Source: Pusillimonas noertemannii (GTDB lineage Bacteria > Pseudomonadota > Gammaproteobacteria > Burkholderiales > Burkholderiaceae_B). Taken from it: 64,000 nucleotides of DNA. The notes beneath the pieces were generated by a model. The model was not told the DNA's origin. It ran no database searches and saw only the letters and a program-made list of their open reading frames with translations. The stretch lies in assembly GCF_003096595.1 (NCBI RefSeq), contig NZ_QEKO01000004.1, positions 1 through 64,000 of the forward strand, given 5' to 3'. Below, piece by piece: positions 18,077-26,960 of the stretch. Each line of letters opens with the position of its first letter. Position 1 is the first letter of the stretch. The position numbers and the translations under genes are program-made.

Positions 18077-18841
18077 ATGCGCGAACAGTCCGGGATTCCG
18101 CGCACGGTCAAGGTGCTGACCGTGAACGTACATAAAGGCTTTACGATATTCAACAGGCGCTTCATTTTGCATGAACTGCGCGAGGCGATCCGCAGCACGG
18201 CGCCCGACGTCATCTTCCTTCAGGAAGTACTGGGAGAGCACCATCGCCATGCCGCCAGGCTGCATGGCTGGCCCACCACCTCGCACTACGAATTCCTGGC
18301 CGACACCATCTGGTCCGACTTCGCCTACGGACGCAATGCCGTCTATCCGGCGGGGCACCACGGCAATGCGGTGCTCTCCAAGTATCCGATCTCCACCTAC
18401 GAGAACCACGACGTCAGCGTCAACCGCCACGAGGCGCGCGGCATGCTGCACTGCATTATCGAAACGCCGGGCGGCGGCATGCGGCTGCATGCGGTGTGCG
18501 TCCACCTGGGCCTGCGCGAGTCGCACCGCCGGCAGCAGCTCAGGCGGCTTTGCGAACTGGTCCATACCGCCGTGCCCGACGGCGAACCCGCCGTCGTGGC
18601 GGGTGACTTCAATGACTGGCGCCTGAAGGCCGGCCGCCACCTCGACGACTGCGGCCTGATCGACGTCTTCGCGGCGGCCCACGGGCGCCCCGTGCGCACC
18701 TTTCCCGCCCAATGCCCCCTGCTGCAGCTCGACCGCATCTATGTGCGCAATGTGGCGCGGCATCGGCCGGTGCCCATGGCGCGGCGGCCCTGGAACGGCC
18801 TGTCGGACCACCTGCCGCTGGTTGCGGAGATAGACGTATGA
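18077..18841 (+). CDS. ybhP: Endonuclease/exonuclease/phosphatase-family protein (YbhP-like)
   Basis: A 254-aa metal-dependent EEP-fold hydrolase. The characteristic residues sit in [16 protein letters not shown] (Glu ligand), AGDFNDW (Asp-x-Asn) and LSDHLPL (Asp-His). The order EEP protein, ClsB, YbhN matches ybhP-clsB-ybhN of Escherichia coli, so it is called YbhP-like. The ATG at 18077 has GGAG at good spacing; an alternative ATG lies 12 nt upstream. It overlaps clsB by 4 nt. A phosphodiesterase role in lipid turnover is an inference. Confidence 0.85.
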   Translation: MREQSGIPRTVKVLTVNVHKGFTIFNRRFILHELREAIRSTAPDVIFLQEVLGEHHRHAARLHGWPTTSHYEFLADTIWSDFAYGRNAVYPAGHHGNAVLSKYPISTYENHDVSVNRHEARGMLHCIIETPGGGMRLHAVCVHLGLRESHRRQQLRRLCELVHTAVPDGEPAVVAGDFNDWRLKAGRHLDDCGLIDVFAAAHGRPVRTFPAQCPLLQLDRIYVRNVARHRPVPMARRPWNGLSDHLPLVAEIDV

Positions 18842-20046
18842 GCAGTCCGTGGCGAGAAGGCAACGAGTTCGTGTTGCTGGAGAACGGCGAGGCCTACTAT
18901 CCGCGCGTCAACGAGGCCATCAGCCAGGCGCGCACCGAGGTGCTGATCGAAACCTTCATCCTGTTCGACGACAAGGTGGGACGCGCCCTGCGGCAGGTGC
19001 TGATCGACGCCGCCCGGCGCGGCGTGCAGGTGGACATCACCGTGGATGGATACGGTTCCGACACGCTGTCGGACGAATTCATCCAGGGACTTACCGGCGC
19101 AGGCGTCAGGCTGCACGTGTTCGACCCCCGCCCGCGCCTGATGGGGGTGCGCACCAATCTGTTTCGCCGCATGCACCGCAAGATCGTGGCCGTGGACGGG
19201 CGCCTGGCATTCATCGGCGGCATCAATTTCTCGGCCGACCACCTGCCCGATTTCGGCCCCATGGCCAAGCAGGATTATGCAGTGCAGGTGCGCGGCCCCC
19301 TCGCCTCGGACATGGCCAACTATGTGCGCGACGTATTGAAGGCGGCGCGGGTGAGCCGGCGGCGCTGGCGACGTGTGCCCAAGTTGGCTCCGCCCAAAGG
19401 CGACGCCAGCGGCCGCCTGATCGTGCGCGACAACGACGCCAATCCCACCTCCATAGAAAGCGCCTACCGCGTGGCGATCCGCGGCGCACACGAAGACATA
19501 TTGATCGCCAACGCCTATTTCTTTCCCGGCTATCGGCTTCTGCGCGATCTTGTCGATGCGGCCCGGCGCGGCGTGCGGGTGCGCCTCATCCTGCAGGGCG
19601 AGCCCGACATGAAGGTGGCCCAGAAGGCGGCGGAGATGCTGTACGACTACCTGGAATCGGCCGGCATCGTCATCTACGAATACTGCGACCGGCCGCTGCA
19701 CGGCAAGGTCGCCTGCATCGACCAGCGCTGGGCCACGGTGGGATCCAGCAATCTCGACCCGTTCAGCCTCGCGCTGAACCTGGAGGCCAACGTGGTGATC
19801 CACGACAGAGAGTTCAACCAGGCCCTACGCGACAATCTCGAAGGGCTGATAGACCAGCACTGCCGCCGCATCGCCCGGCCCACCACGCGCAGGGGCTGGC
19901 TGGGCCGGCGCCCGTGGACCAGTGTGCTGGTGTTTCATTTTCTGCGCCGCTTTCCGGCCTGGGCGGGCAGCCTGCCGGCGCACAAGCCGCGCCTGGAGTC
20001 GCTGGGCGCCGACGCCATTGCCGAAACCGGCGGGGAATCCGCATGA
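18838..20046 (+). CDS. clsB: Cardiolipin synthase B (phospholipase D superfamily)
   Basis: A 402-aa enzyme with two HKD motifs: H113-K115-D120 and H288-K290-D295, followed by GSSN. ClsB condenses phosphatidylglycerol to cardiolipin and can also make phosphatidylglycerol from phosphatidylethanolamine and glycerol. Like other ClsB proteins it lacks the N-terminal membrane helices of ClsA. Four-base overlaps join it to ybhP upstream and ybhN downstream. Confidence 0.92.
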   Translation: MSSPWREGNEFVLLENGEAYYPRVNEAISQARTEVLIETFILFDDKVGRALRQVLIDAARRGVQVDITVDGYGSDTLSDEFIQGLTGAGVRLHVFDPRPRLMGVRTNLFRRMHRKIVAVDGRLAFIGGINFSADHLPDFGPMAKQDYAVQVRGPLASDMANYVRDVLKAARVSRRRWRRVPKLAPPKGDASGRLIVRDNDANPTSIESAYRVAIRGAHEDILIANAYFFPGYRLLRDLVDAARRGVRVRLILQGEPDMKVAQKAAEMLYDYLESAGIVIYEYCDRPLHGKVACIDQRWATVGSSNLDPFSLALNLEANVVIHDREFNQALRDNLEGLIDQHCRRIARPTTRRGWLGRRPWTSVLVFHFLRRFPAWAGSLPAHKPRLESLGADAIAETGGESA

Positions 20047-20990
20047 GCAGCCGCTTCCTGCCGGCTCGCATGAGCGCACTGCCCTGGACGTGGATCACGC
20101 GCATCGTGACCGGCCTGATGATCGCGGCCGTGGTGGTCCTGCTGTTCAATCTTGCCCGCCGGCTCGACTGGATGCAGGTGCTGCGCTCTGCCGGCGAGAT
20201 CGGCACGCCGACCATCGCCGCGGCGATGGGCCTGGCAGTGTTGGGCCACCTTGTCTACACGACCTTCGACCTGCTTGCAAAACGCTATGCGGGGACACCG
20301 CTGCCCATGTGGAAGGTGACCGGCATTGCCGCTCTCAGCTATGCCATGAACCTGAACCTGGGCGTATTGGTCGGCGGCGTGGCCATCCGCCTGCGGCTCT
20401 ATCACCGACTGGGTGTGCGCGCCTCGACCGCGGCCAGGGTGGTCGCCTTCAGTACCCTGACCAACTGGATAGGCTACGGCTGGCTGGCCGGCGTGGTCTT
20501 CATGGCGGATGCCATGCCGCTGCCGGGCGCGTGGGACGTGGGCAGCACGGTGATCCAGCTCACCGGCCTGGCCATGGTCGCGGGCGTACTCATATACCTG
20601 GGCGGCTGCGCCTTCTCGCGCCGGAGGATCTGGACGCTGCGCGGCCACCGCCTTGAACTGCCCCCCCTGCGCCTCGCGCTGGCCCAGTGCGGCCTGGCCG
20701 CCGTGTCGTGGATGGCGATGGGAAGCATCATCTACGTCCTGCTCAAAGGCGAGGTCGCCTATGCCGCCGTGCTGGGCATTCTTCTCTTTTGCAGCATCGC
20801 CGCCCTGATCGCCCATATTCCGGGCGGGCTCGGGGTAAACGAGGCGATTTTCGTCGGTGCCCTTTCAGGCACCCTGCCCGCCCACCAGGTGCTGGCCGCC
20901 GTGCTGATGTATCGCATTCTGTACTGTGTGGTGCCTCTGGCCCTTGCCGTGCCCGCCTACCTGCTGATCGAGGCGCGCCTGCGCCGATGA
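20043..20990 (+). CDS. ybhN: YbhN-like membrane protein (lysylphosphatidylglycerol synthase TM/UPF0104 family)
   Basis: A 315-aa protein with about eight membrane helices, related to the flippase-like domain of MprF. Conserved blocks include LSYAMNLNLG, STLTNWIGYG and HIPGGLGVNEAIF. It lacks the aminoacyl-transferase domain. Coupled to clsB by ATGA, it could move or present a phospholipid or a modified lipid across the inner membrane. The substrate is unknown. Confidence 0.87.
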   Translation: MSSRFLPARMSALPWTWITRIVTGLMIAAVVVLLFNLARRLDWMQVLRSAGEIGTPTIAAAMGLAVLGHLVYTTFDLLAKRYAGTPLPMWKVTGIAALSYAMNLNLGVLVGGVAIRLRLYHRLGVRASTAARVVAFSTLTNWIGYGWLAGVVFMADAMPLPGAWDVGSTVIQLTGLAMVAGVLIYLGGCAFSRRRIWTLRGHRLELPPLRLALAQCGLAAVSWMAMGSIIYVLLKGEVAYAAVLGILLFCSIAALIAHIPGGLGVNEAIFVGALSGTLPAHQVLAAVLMYRILYCVVPLALAVPAYLLIEARLRR

Positions 20991-21017
20991 CATACCACCC
21001 GCATCAAGGAGATCGAC

Positions 21018-21200
21018 ATGGCAACACGTGAACGCGAATCCAACCAGCAAGTCCAGGACAATGACACACGCCGCGAAGAACAGAAAAGCCACGACACCCA
21101 GCAGAACCGCAGCAAGAAGGAAGGCCACGCCAGCCAGATCGGCTCGGGGCAGGACCAGCAAAGCAGCCGGACCCGCGGCAAGGGCGGAAACCACCCCTGA
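21018..21200 (+). CDS. Small hydrophilic, probably disordered protein
   Basis: A 60-aa protein with a strong AAGGAGA ribosome site before its ATG. It has almost no hydrophobic residues (one Val, one Ile, no Leu, Phe, Trp, Tyr or Cys) and is rich in Gln, Arg, Glu, Lys and Ser, ending in RGKGGNHP. This makes it look like a hydrophilin. It lies just after ybhN and before topoisomerase IB. A second frame is open across it from a GTG at 21028 into the topoisomerase, so the two could partly overlap. No family was recognised. Confidence 0.65.
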   Translation: MATRERESNQQVQDNDTRREEQKSHDTQQNRSKKEGHASQIGSGQDQQSSRTRGKGGNHP

Positions 21201-21213
21201 TGTCCCCGGCGCC

Positions 21214-22245
21214 ATGCACGCGCCGTCCGCGGAAGCGGCACCACGGCTGCACTATGCCAGCGACCTGCAGGCGGGCATCGGCCGCGTTCGATCGGGGCGC
21301 GGCTTCCGGTACACCTATCCCGACGGCAGGGCCGTGGCCGACAAGAATGTGCTTCGGCGCATCAAGGCCCTGGCCATCCCGCCCGCCTACACCCAGGTGT
21401 GGATCAGCCCCAGCGCGCAGGGCCATCTGCAGGCGACCGGCCGCGACGCGAAGGGCCGCAAGCAATATCGGTATCATGACCTGTGGCAGGCGCAGCGCCG
21501 CCTGAGCAACTATGGGCATCTGCAAGAGTTCGCGCTGGCCTTGCCACGCATACGCCGGCGGGTTGCCCGCGATATGGGGGCCCACAGCCTGGGGCGCGAC
21601 AAGGTGGCCGCCTTGGTCGTCCAATTGCTGGAAACCACATTGATACGCATCGGCAGCCGCGAGTATGCGCGCCGCAACAAAAGCTATGGCCTCACGACGC
21701 TGAAGCCTCGCCACGCCACACTCGGCGCCGCAAGCGTGCGGTTCCGCTTTCGAGGAAAGAGCGGAGTGATGCATGACGTGGCGGTCAACGACAGGCGGAT
21801 CGCGCGCGCCGTGCGGCGCTGCATGGAGCTCCCGGGCCAAGAGCTCTTCCAATACCTGGACAGCGAAGGCGAAGTGCACAGCATGGATTCAGGGACCGTC
21901 AACGCCTATCTGAAACAGGCCAGCGGCGCCGACTTCACCGCCAAGGACTATCGCACCTGGGCCGGCTCGCTGCGCGCGTTCGCCGCCTTGCAGTGCCATG
22001 CCGGCACCAGCCCGCCCAGTCGGGCCGTATTGGTACAGGTGGTCAAGGACGTGGCCCGGGAACTGAACAACACGCCCGCCGTCTGCAGGGCCTGCTATAT
22101 CCACCCCGCCATCATCGAGGCTTATCTGCAGGGCGAGCTGCCCGGTCGGGAGCCCTGCGACGGCCCAAGGGGGTTGCGGGCGGACGAACGCCGGCTGCTG
22201 GCTTTCCTGGCCAGCCGGGAAACAAGCGGGAACACCGTTTGCTGA
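21214..22245 (+). CDS. DNA topoisomerase IB
   Basis: A 343-aa type IB topoisomerase of the bacterial, poxvirus-like kind, which relaxes supercoils through a 3'-phosphotyrosine. The catalytic Tyr295 lies in RACYIHP, and upstream basic residues lie in GRKQYRYHD and the KDYRTWAGS block. The start at 21214 (MHAPSAEAAP) is the nearest ATG to the conserved domain, but no good ribosome site precedes it. The frame is open back to a GTG at 21028 with a K/R/A/T-rich extension, so the true start is uncertain. It lies immediately upstream of ku and ligD. Confidence 0.9.
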   Translation: MHAPSAEAAPRLHYASDLQAGIGRVRSGRGFRYTYPDGRAVADKNVLRRIKALAIPPAYTQVWISPSAQGHLQATGRDAKGRKQYRYHDLWQAQRRLSNYGHLQEFALALPRIRRRVARDMGAHSLGRDKVAALVVQLLETTLIRIGSREYARRNKSYGLTTLKPRHATLGAASVRFRFRGKSGVMHDVAVNDRRIARAVRRCMELPGQELFQYLDSEGEVHSMDSGTVNAYLKQASGADFTAKDYRTWAGSLRAFAALQCHAGTSPPSRAVLVQVVKDVARELNNTPAVCRACYIHPAIIEAYLQGELPGREPCDGPRGLRADERRLLAFLASRETSGNTVC

Positions 22246-22279
22246 CCTTGCGGCACTGCATTACAAAGAGGCCTTGATC

Positions 22280-23203
22280 ATGGCTCGAGTCATCTGGAAA
22301 GGCGCCATCACCTTCGGACTGGTTCATGTGCCCATCGTGCTGCATTCGGCCACGCGTGTGACGCGCCTGGACTTCGACTGGATAGACAAGCGCGACAACT
22401 CGCCCGTGGGCTACCAGCGCATCAACAAGCGCACCGGCAAGGCCATTGAGGCCGAGCACATTGTCAAGGGCTACGAATACGAGAAAGGCGATTACGTCTT
22501 TCTGAGCGACGATGATTTCAAGCGCGCCAATACGGCCGCGACCCAGTCCATAGACGTGCTGAGCTTCGTGCAGGGCTCGGAAGTACCCTTGTACTACTTT
22601 GACACGCCCTACTACCTGGCCCCCGACAAGCGGGGCGACAAGGGCTATGTGCTGTTTCGCGAAGTGCTGCGCAAGAGCGGGCTCCTGGCCCTGGCTTCCG
22701 TCGTGCTGCATTCCAAGCAATACCTGGCGGCGATGTTCCCGCTCGATGACGTGCTGATGCTGGTCACCATGCGCTACGCGGATGAAATCCGCGACGCCGC
22801 CGAACTGGACATTCCCCACGGCAAGGACAGCGCGCCCAACGCACGCGAAATGCAGATGGCCTCGCGTCTGCTCGAAGACATGACCCTGCCCTGGGATCCG
22901 GAGCAGTACCGCGACGAATATCGCGACGATCTCCTGGCCACCATAGAAGAAAAAATAGCGTCGGGCAGAACCCATTCCCTGGAAGAGACCGAGGAGGCGC
23001 CCCGCCGCAAGTCGGGCAAGGTCATCGACCTCATGTCCATGCTTCAGCGCAGCATAGAAGAGCGCGGCGGCGCAAGCAAGAAAACTGGCGCCTCTGCGCG
23101 AAAAGCCCCGGGCGCGGCCGCCAAGAAGCGCGCCCCGGCCAAGAAAGCATCCACTGCGGCCAAGAAGGCGTCGTCCGGCGGGACACGACGCAAGACGGCC
23201 TGA
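22280..23203 (+). CDS. ku: Non-homologous end-joining protein Ku
   Basis: A 307-aa DNA-end-binding homodimer with the bacterial Ku core (residues 1 to about 255, opening MARVIWKGAITFGLVHVPI) and a lysine/alanine-rich tail (about 262-307) of repeated KKA-type steps that would bind DNA. It recruits LigD, whose gene follows 59 nt later. AGAGG lies 8 nt before the ATG at 22280. A TTG two codons upstream is less likely. Confidence 0.96.
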   Translation: MARVIWKGAITFGLVHVPIVLHSATRVTRLDFDWIDKRDNSPVGYQRINKRTGKAIEAEHIVKGYEYEKGDYVFLSDDDFKRANTAATQSIDVLSFVQGSEVPLYYFDTPYYLAPDKRGDKGYVLFREVLRKSGLLALASVVLHSKQYLAAMFPLDDVLMLVTMRYADEIRDAAELDIPHGKDSAPNAREMQMASRLLEDMTLPWDPEQYRDEYRDDLLATIEEKIASGRTHSLEETEEAPRRKSGKVIDLMSMLQRSIEERGGASKKTGASARKAPGAAAKKRAPAKKASTAAKKASSGGTRRKTA

Positions 23204-23262
23204 TACATTCGACTTCTACCCCGCAAGCGACTGCATGAAACAACCTGGGCGAGGTGACCCGA

Positions 23263-25833
23263 ATGAATACCCGGCTGGAAACCTATCGTCGGAAGCGCAA
23301 CTTCCGAGTCACCGAAGAACCTCGCGGACGGACGTCGGCCAGGGCGGCGAAGCGCCCGCTGCGCTATGTCATACAGCGCCACGAAGCCCGGCGCCTCCAC
23401 TACGACTTTCGGCTCGAGATCGACGGCGTGCTGGTCAGCTGGGCGGTGCCCAAGGGCCCGTCCCTGGACCCCGCCGTCAAGCGCCTGGCCGTCCACGTCG
23501 AAGACCACCCGCTCGAATATGGTGATTTCGAAGGCGACATACCGGCCGGGCAATACGGCGCCGGACACGTGGACATCTGGGACAGCGGAAGCTGGACGCC
23601 TTCTTCCGATCCCTCGCGCGCACTGGACGACGGACACCTGAAGTTCGAACTGGACGGCGGCCTCAAAGGCGAATGGGTGCTGCTGCGCACGGGCAAGGAA
23701 AGCACGCAATGGCTGCTGCGCAAGCTCGATGACGAGCATGCACAGCCGGGCCACGATGCCGAGACGGACGGGGCCCCCCCCGATGCCGCTTCCGACGTAT
23801 CGCCGGCCGCCCCGGCACGAAAAGCCGATGCGGCCGGCGATGCGTCGAACCCGGGCAAGCCGCGCAAGGCTCCCCCGATGCGCAAGCCGCCGCCCTCCTC
23901 CCTGCCGGCCCAGCTTGCCACACTGGTCGATCGTCCTCCCCGGGGGCCCGGCTGGTCCTATGAAGTGAAGTACGACGGCTACCGCATCCTGTGCCGCCTC
24001 GAAGGCGGCAAGGCCAGGCTGCTCAGCCGCAACGGCAATGAATGGAATGCACGCATGAAGGGCCTGGCGGACGAGCTTCAGAAACTGGGCCTGGGCGACG
24101 GCTGGATAGACGGCGAGGTGGTCTGCTTTGACGACCAGGGCATCAGCCGCTTCCAGGCGCTGCAACAGGCCCTGGACGGTGCTTCGGGCGGGCTGGTCTT
24201 CGTCGCCTTCGACCTGCCTTTCTGGAATGGCGTCGACCTGCGTGCCCAACCCTTGTCCGAGCGCCAGCGGCGGCTGCAGGAGCTGCTCGAGCCGCTGCCG
24301 GCGGATGGCCCCATCATGTTCACGCAGCAACTGGACGTTTCCAGCGACACCGAGGGCGCCAGCGCCTGGACGGAGGCCTGCAGGCTGAGCCTCGAGGGCC
24401 TGATCTGCAAGAAGAAAGACTCGCCCTACACCGACGGGCGAAGCAAGACCTGGCTGAAATTGAAATGCCGGCCCCAACAAGAGTTCGTGGTCGGAGGCTA
24501 TACCGAACCCTCGGGCGCCCGCTCGTACCTGGGCGCGCTGCTGGTCGGGCTCCGCGATGGAAAAAAACTGAACTACACGGGTCGGGTAGGCACGGGCTTT
24601 ACCCAGGCCACCCTCAAGGATCTGCACGGGCGGCTGCAGAAGCTGCACCGCAAGACCAGCCCCTTCTCCACCTCTGCAGAGGGGCGAGGCCGCTATGGCC
24701 GAAGCAGCGGCGCCATCCAGTGGGTCAGCCCCAAGCTGGTCGCGCAGGTGGACTATGCCGGCTGGACCGAAGACGGGCTGCTGCGCCAGGCGGCTTTCAG
24801 GGGCCTGCGCGACGACAAGCCCGCCTCGGCCGTTACCGGTGAAGAGATGTTGACGCTGGAGCAATTGCAGGCCGATTCGGAGCAGGCGGGCGACGGCCGC
24901 AAGCGCAAGGCGAAGAAGGCGCCCAGTTCGGCCTCTGCCACCAAAGCGAACCGCGCAGGGCGCGTGGTGATAGGCGGCGTCAGTGTCAGCCACCCCGAAC
25001 GCAAGGTCTACACCAAACCCGACTTCAGCAAGAAAGCACTGGTCGAATACTACGACTCGGTGGCCGAATTCATGCTGCCCCACCTGCTGAACAGGCGGGT
25101 GGCGCTGCTGCGCTGTCCGCAGGGAACCAATGCCACCTGCTTCTTCCAGAAGCACCTGCGCAGCGAACCGCCCGAGGGCGTTACGCTGGACGAAGAACAG
25201 GTGGTCATCGAGAATGCCCGTGGACTTCTGGAGCTGGCCCAGTTCGGCGTGATCGAATTTCATACCTGGGGCTCTTCGCTGCCCCGCGCAGATCGGCCCG
25301 ACCGCATCACCCTCGATCTGGACCCCGACCCCGACATCCCTTGGGCCGACATCGTGATTGCCGCGCGCCTGGTGCAGCGGCTCATGCAAGAGGCCGGACT
25401 GGTTCCCTACCTGAAAACCACCGGGGGCAAGGGGCTGCATCTGGTGGCGCCCATCAAGGCGTCGCATTCATGGGACAAGGCCAAGGAATTCTCGCGCGCC
25501 ATGGCCGCCTATCTGGGGCGGGAAGCACCTTCCCAGTTCACGGCAAGCGTCTCGAAGGCGCGCCGCAAGGGCTTGATCTTCGTCGACTACCTGCGTAACG
25601 GCAATGGCGCCACCGCCATTGCTGCCTTTTCTGCACGGGCCCGCCAGGGCGCGCCCGTATCAATGCCTGTGGCGTGGGACGAACTCGACTCACGGCATGA
25701 CCTGCGCGCCGCAAGATTCAATATCGCCAACGCCCTCAAGCACCGCCAGGAACAAGGCGGAGATCCCTGGCAGGATTACGCGGCGAGCCGCAAGGCCCTG
25801 CGCCTGAGTTTCCAGAAGGAACTGCAGGCGTAA
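23263..25833 (+). CDS. ligD: Multifunctional DNA ligase D (NHEJ)
   Basis: An 856-aa enzyme with three domains. First is a 3'-phosphoesterase (about 30-160; H40, H46, D48 in RHEARRLHYDFR). Then a Pro/Ala linker is followed by an ATP-dependent ligase (about 215-530; adenylated Lys236 in KYDGYR). A primase-polymerase domain closes the protein (about 560-856; metal-binding LDLDPDPD near 684-691). This is the Pseudomonas-type order. With Ku it repairs double-strand breaks. The start at 23263 follows GAGGTG; a GTG 9 nt upstream is less likely. Confidence 0.96.
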   Translation: MNTRLETYRRKRNFRVTEEPRGRTSARAAKRPLRYVIQRHEARRLHYDFRLEIDGVLVSWAVPKGPSLDPAVKRLAVHVEDHPLEYGDFEGDIPAGQYGAGHVDIWDSGSWTPSSDPSRALDDGHLKFELDGGLKGEWVLLRTGKESTQWLLRKLDDEHAQPGHDAETDGAPPDAASDVSPAAPARKADAAGDASNPGKPRKAPPMRKPPPSSLPAQLATLVDRPPRGPGWSYEVKYDGYRILCRLEGGKARLLSRNGNEWNARMKGLADELQKLGLGDGWIDGEVVCFDDQGISRFQALQQALDGASGGLVFVAFDLPFWNGVDLRAQPLSERQRRLQELLEPLPADGPIMFTQQLDVSSDTEGASAWTEACRLSLEGLICKKKDSPYTDGRSKTWLKLKCRPQQEFVVGGYTEPSGARSYLGALLVGLRDGKKLNYTGRVGTGFTQATLKDLHGRLQKLHRKTSPFSTSAEGRGRYGRSSGAIQWVSPKLVAQVDYAGWTEDGLLRQAAFRGLRDDKPASAVTGEEMLTLEQLQADSEQAGDGRKRKAKKAPSSASATKANRAGRVVIGGVSVSHPERKVYTKPDFSKKALVEYYDSVAEFMLPHLLNRRVALLRCPQGTNATCFFQKHLRSEPPEGVTLDEEQVVIENARGLLELAQFGVIEFHTWGSSLPRADRPDRITLDLDPDPDIPWADIVIAARLVQRLMQEAGLVPYLKTTGGKGLHLVAPIKASHSWDKAKEFSRAMAAYLGREAPSQFTASVSKARRKGLIFVDYLRNGNGATAIAAFSARARQGAPVSMPVAWDELDSRHDLRAARFNIANALKHRQEQGGDPWQDYAASRKALRLSFQKELQA

Positions 25834-25852
25834 CCGGCCCCGCGGCCGGTTA
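25831..25852. terminator. Bidirectional terminator containing both stop codons
   Basis: A perfect 9-bp stem (25831-25839 with 25844-25852) and a 4-nt loop. The left arm begins with the ligD TAA, and the right arm ends with the complement of the TAA of the convergent gene, so each stop codon is one foot of the hairpin. A CTTCTTCTT run follows on the plus strand. Confidence 0.7.
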
Positions 25853-26296
25853 CTTCTTCTTGCCGCCTTCCTTTCCGCCGTCGCCCTCTTTCATGCCGCC
25901 CGGGTCGCGAACGTCCTTGTCCGAAATGCCCGGCGGCAGCAGATTCCAGTCGGCGCCCATGCGGTTGGGATCCGCGGGGTGGTTGCCCACTGTGCGTTCC
26001 TGCGTCGGCTGCTCTCCCGCTTCGTGGCTGCGCCGCTTGCCAAGCCCCGAGGGCTTCTCCATGGATTCGGGGGAACGCTTGTAGGGGCGCCCGGGATATG
26101 CGCCGCCTTCCTCGTACTCCGGCCCTTGGGGATTGGGCTGCCGGCTGTCGCACTTGGCCGAAGGCTCGTGCTCGCCATAGGGCGGCTCGTTGGCCCCCCA
26201 GCGTCCGCTCTTGCGCGTGGCGCTTTCCTTGTCGAACTCCTTGCCGGAGGCCTCCCCTTTGGGCTTGGGGCTGTCACGCCCCGCATTCGGCGCCAT
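25850..26296 (-). CDS. Hydrophilic low-complexity protein, function unknown
   Basis: A 148-aa protein rich in Gly, Pro, Lys, Glu and Asp, with no membrane segment or signal peptide and almost no hydrophobic clusters; it is probably disordered. It ends in a run of Gly/Lys. A perfect GGAGGTGA ribosome site precedes the ATG at 26296, and the DUF883 gene ends 3 nt upstream, so the two form an operon. Short blocks such as DPNRMGADWNLLPPGI look conserved rather than random. It resembles hydrophilin-like stress proteins; no family was recognised. Confidence 0.7.
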   Translation of the reverse strand: MAPNAGRDSPKPKGEASGKEFDKESATRKSGRWGANEPPYGEHEPSAKCDSRQPNPQGPEYEEGGAYPGRPYKRSPESMEKPSGLGKRRSHEAGEQPTQERTVGNHPADPNRMGADWNLLPPGISDKDVRDPGGMKEGDGGKEGGKKK

Positions 26297-26299
26297 GGC

Positions 26300-26638
26300 T
26301 CACCTCCGCATGTGGTCGGAAGACAGGCACTTGCCCAGCAGAAGGCCGATCACCCCCGCGATGCACACGGCTTTCCATGCGTGTTCGTGCACGCATTCAT
26401 CGGTCGCTTGCGAGACCGCGTGATAGCTTTCCTTCAGCGTGTGCCGGTAGTTCCCCGCTTCCAGGCGCGCAAGCTCGAGCTGATTCTTCAGGCGGCCCCG
26501 GGCGGCCTCGATCTCGGCGCCGCTGTAGCTGGCCGTGGAGCGCAGCAACTCTTCCGCGCTGCTGATGAGTTCTTTAAGACTGGAAGCAACATCGTCGCGT
26601 TTTGCGTCGGCTTCGCTTCGTGCAGGATTCTGGGCCAT
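26300..26638 (-). CDS. DUF883 (ElaB/YqjD/YgaM) family membrane protein
   Basis: A 112-aa protein with a long amphipathic helical region (about 15-85) and one C-terminal membrane helix (AVCIAGVIGLLLGKCL) followed by a basic tail. ElaB/YqjD proteins are inner-membrane-anchored, RpoS-controlled and associate with stationary-phase ribosomes. AAGGAGG lies just before the ATG. It is the first gene of a pair with the disordered 148-aa protein. Confidence 0.85.
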   Translation of the reverse strand: MAQNPARSEADAKRDDVASSLKELISSAEELLRSTASYSGAEIEAARGRLKNQLELARLEAGNYRHTLKESYHAVSQATDECVHEHAWKAVCIAGVIGLLLGKCLSSDHMRR

Positions 26639-26736
26639 ATATCCTCCTTTCCTGTGTGTGTATGTCGGGCGCGGTTCGCGACGCCCGTCCGAACCAGGCC
26701 GGCAGCAAACGCTGTGCCGGCCGCGCAGGGTCCGGA

Positions 26737-26943
26737 TCAGTCCCCCTCTGCCGGGGTACGGTCGATGCCGGGAGTCTGCTGCGGGTCGACGCCGGGCATC
26801 AGGTCGGGAATGCTGTCGGGCGGGCGCCGAGAGGGCTTGGCGTCCTTGTCGGGCCTGGCCTCGGGCATGGCCGGGCGGCTATTTTCGCGATCGGGCTCGG
26901 GTTGCCCGCCGCCTGCGCGAGTATGTGTGCTTGCTGCTTGCAT
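26737..26943 (-). CDS. Small Pro/Asp-rich hydrophilic protein
   Basis: A 68-aa protein starting at 26943, where AAGGAG lies at good spacing. The frame is open further upstream but without such a site. The composition is Pro, Asp, Arg and Ser rich, with the motif DSIPDLMPGVDPQQTPGIDR. It has no hydrophobic core and is probably disordered. It sits 17 nt downstream of the PoxB-like gene and about 100 nt upstream of the DUF883 gene. Function is unknown. Confidence 0.6.
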   Translation of the reverse strand: MQAASTHTRAGGGQPEPDRENSRPAMPEARPDKDAKPSRRPPDSIPDLMPGVDPQQTPGIDRTPAEGD

Positions 26944-26960
26944 CGAACTGCTCTCCTTGT

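Noticed and set aside
18849-20990. A single 713-codon frame appearing to fuse clsB and ybhN
   Set aside because: Its first 397 codons are the wrong frame of clsB. The two proteins are separate genes overlapping by ATGA.
23044-25467. An 807-codon open frame antisense to ligD
   Set aside because: It is the mirror of a GC-rich coding strand; the plus strand encodes an intact LigD with all three domains.
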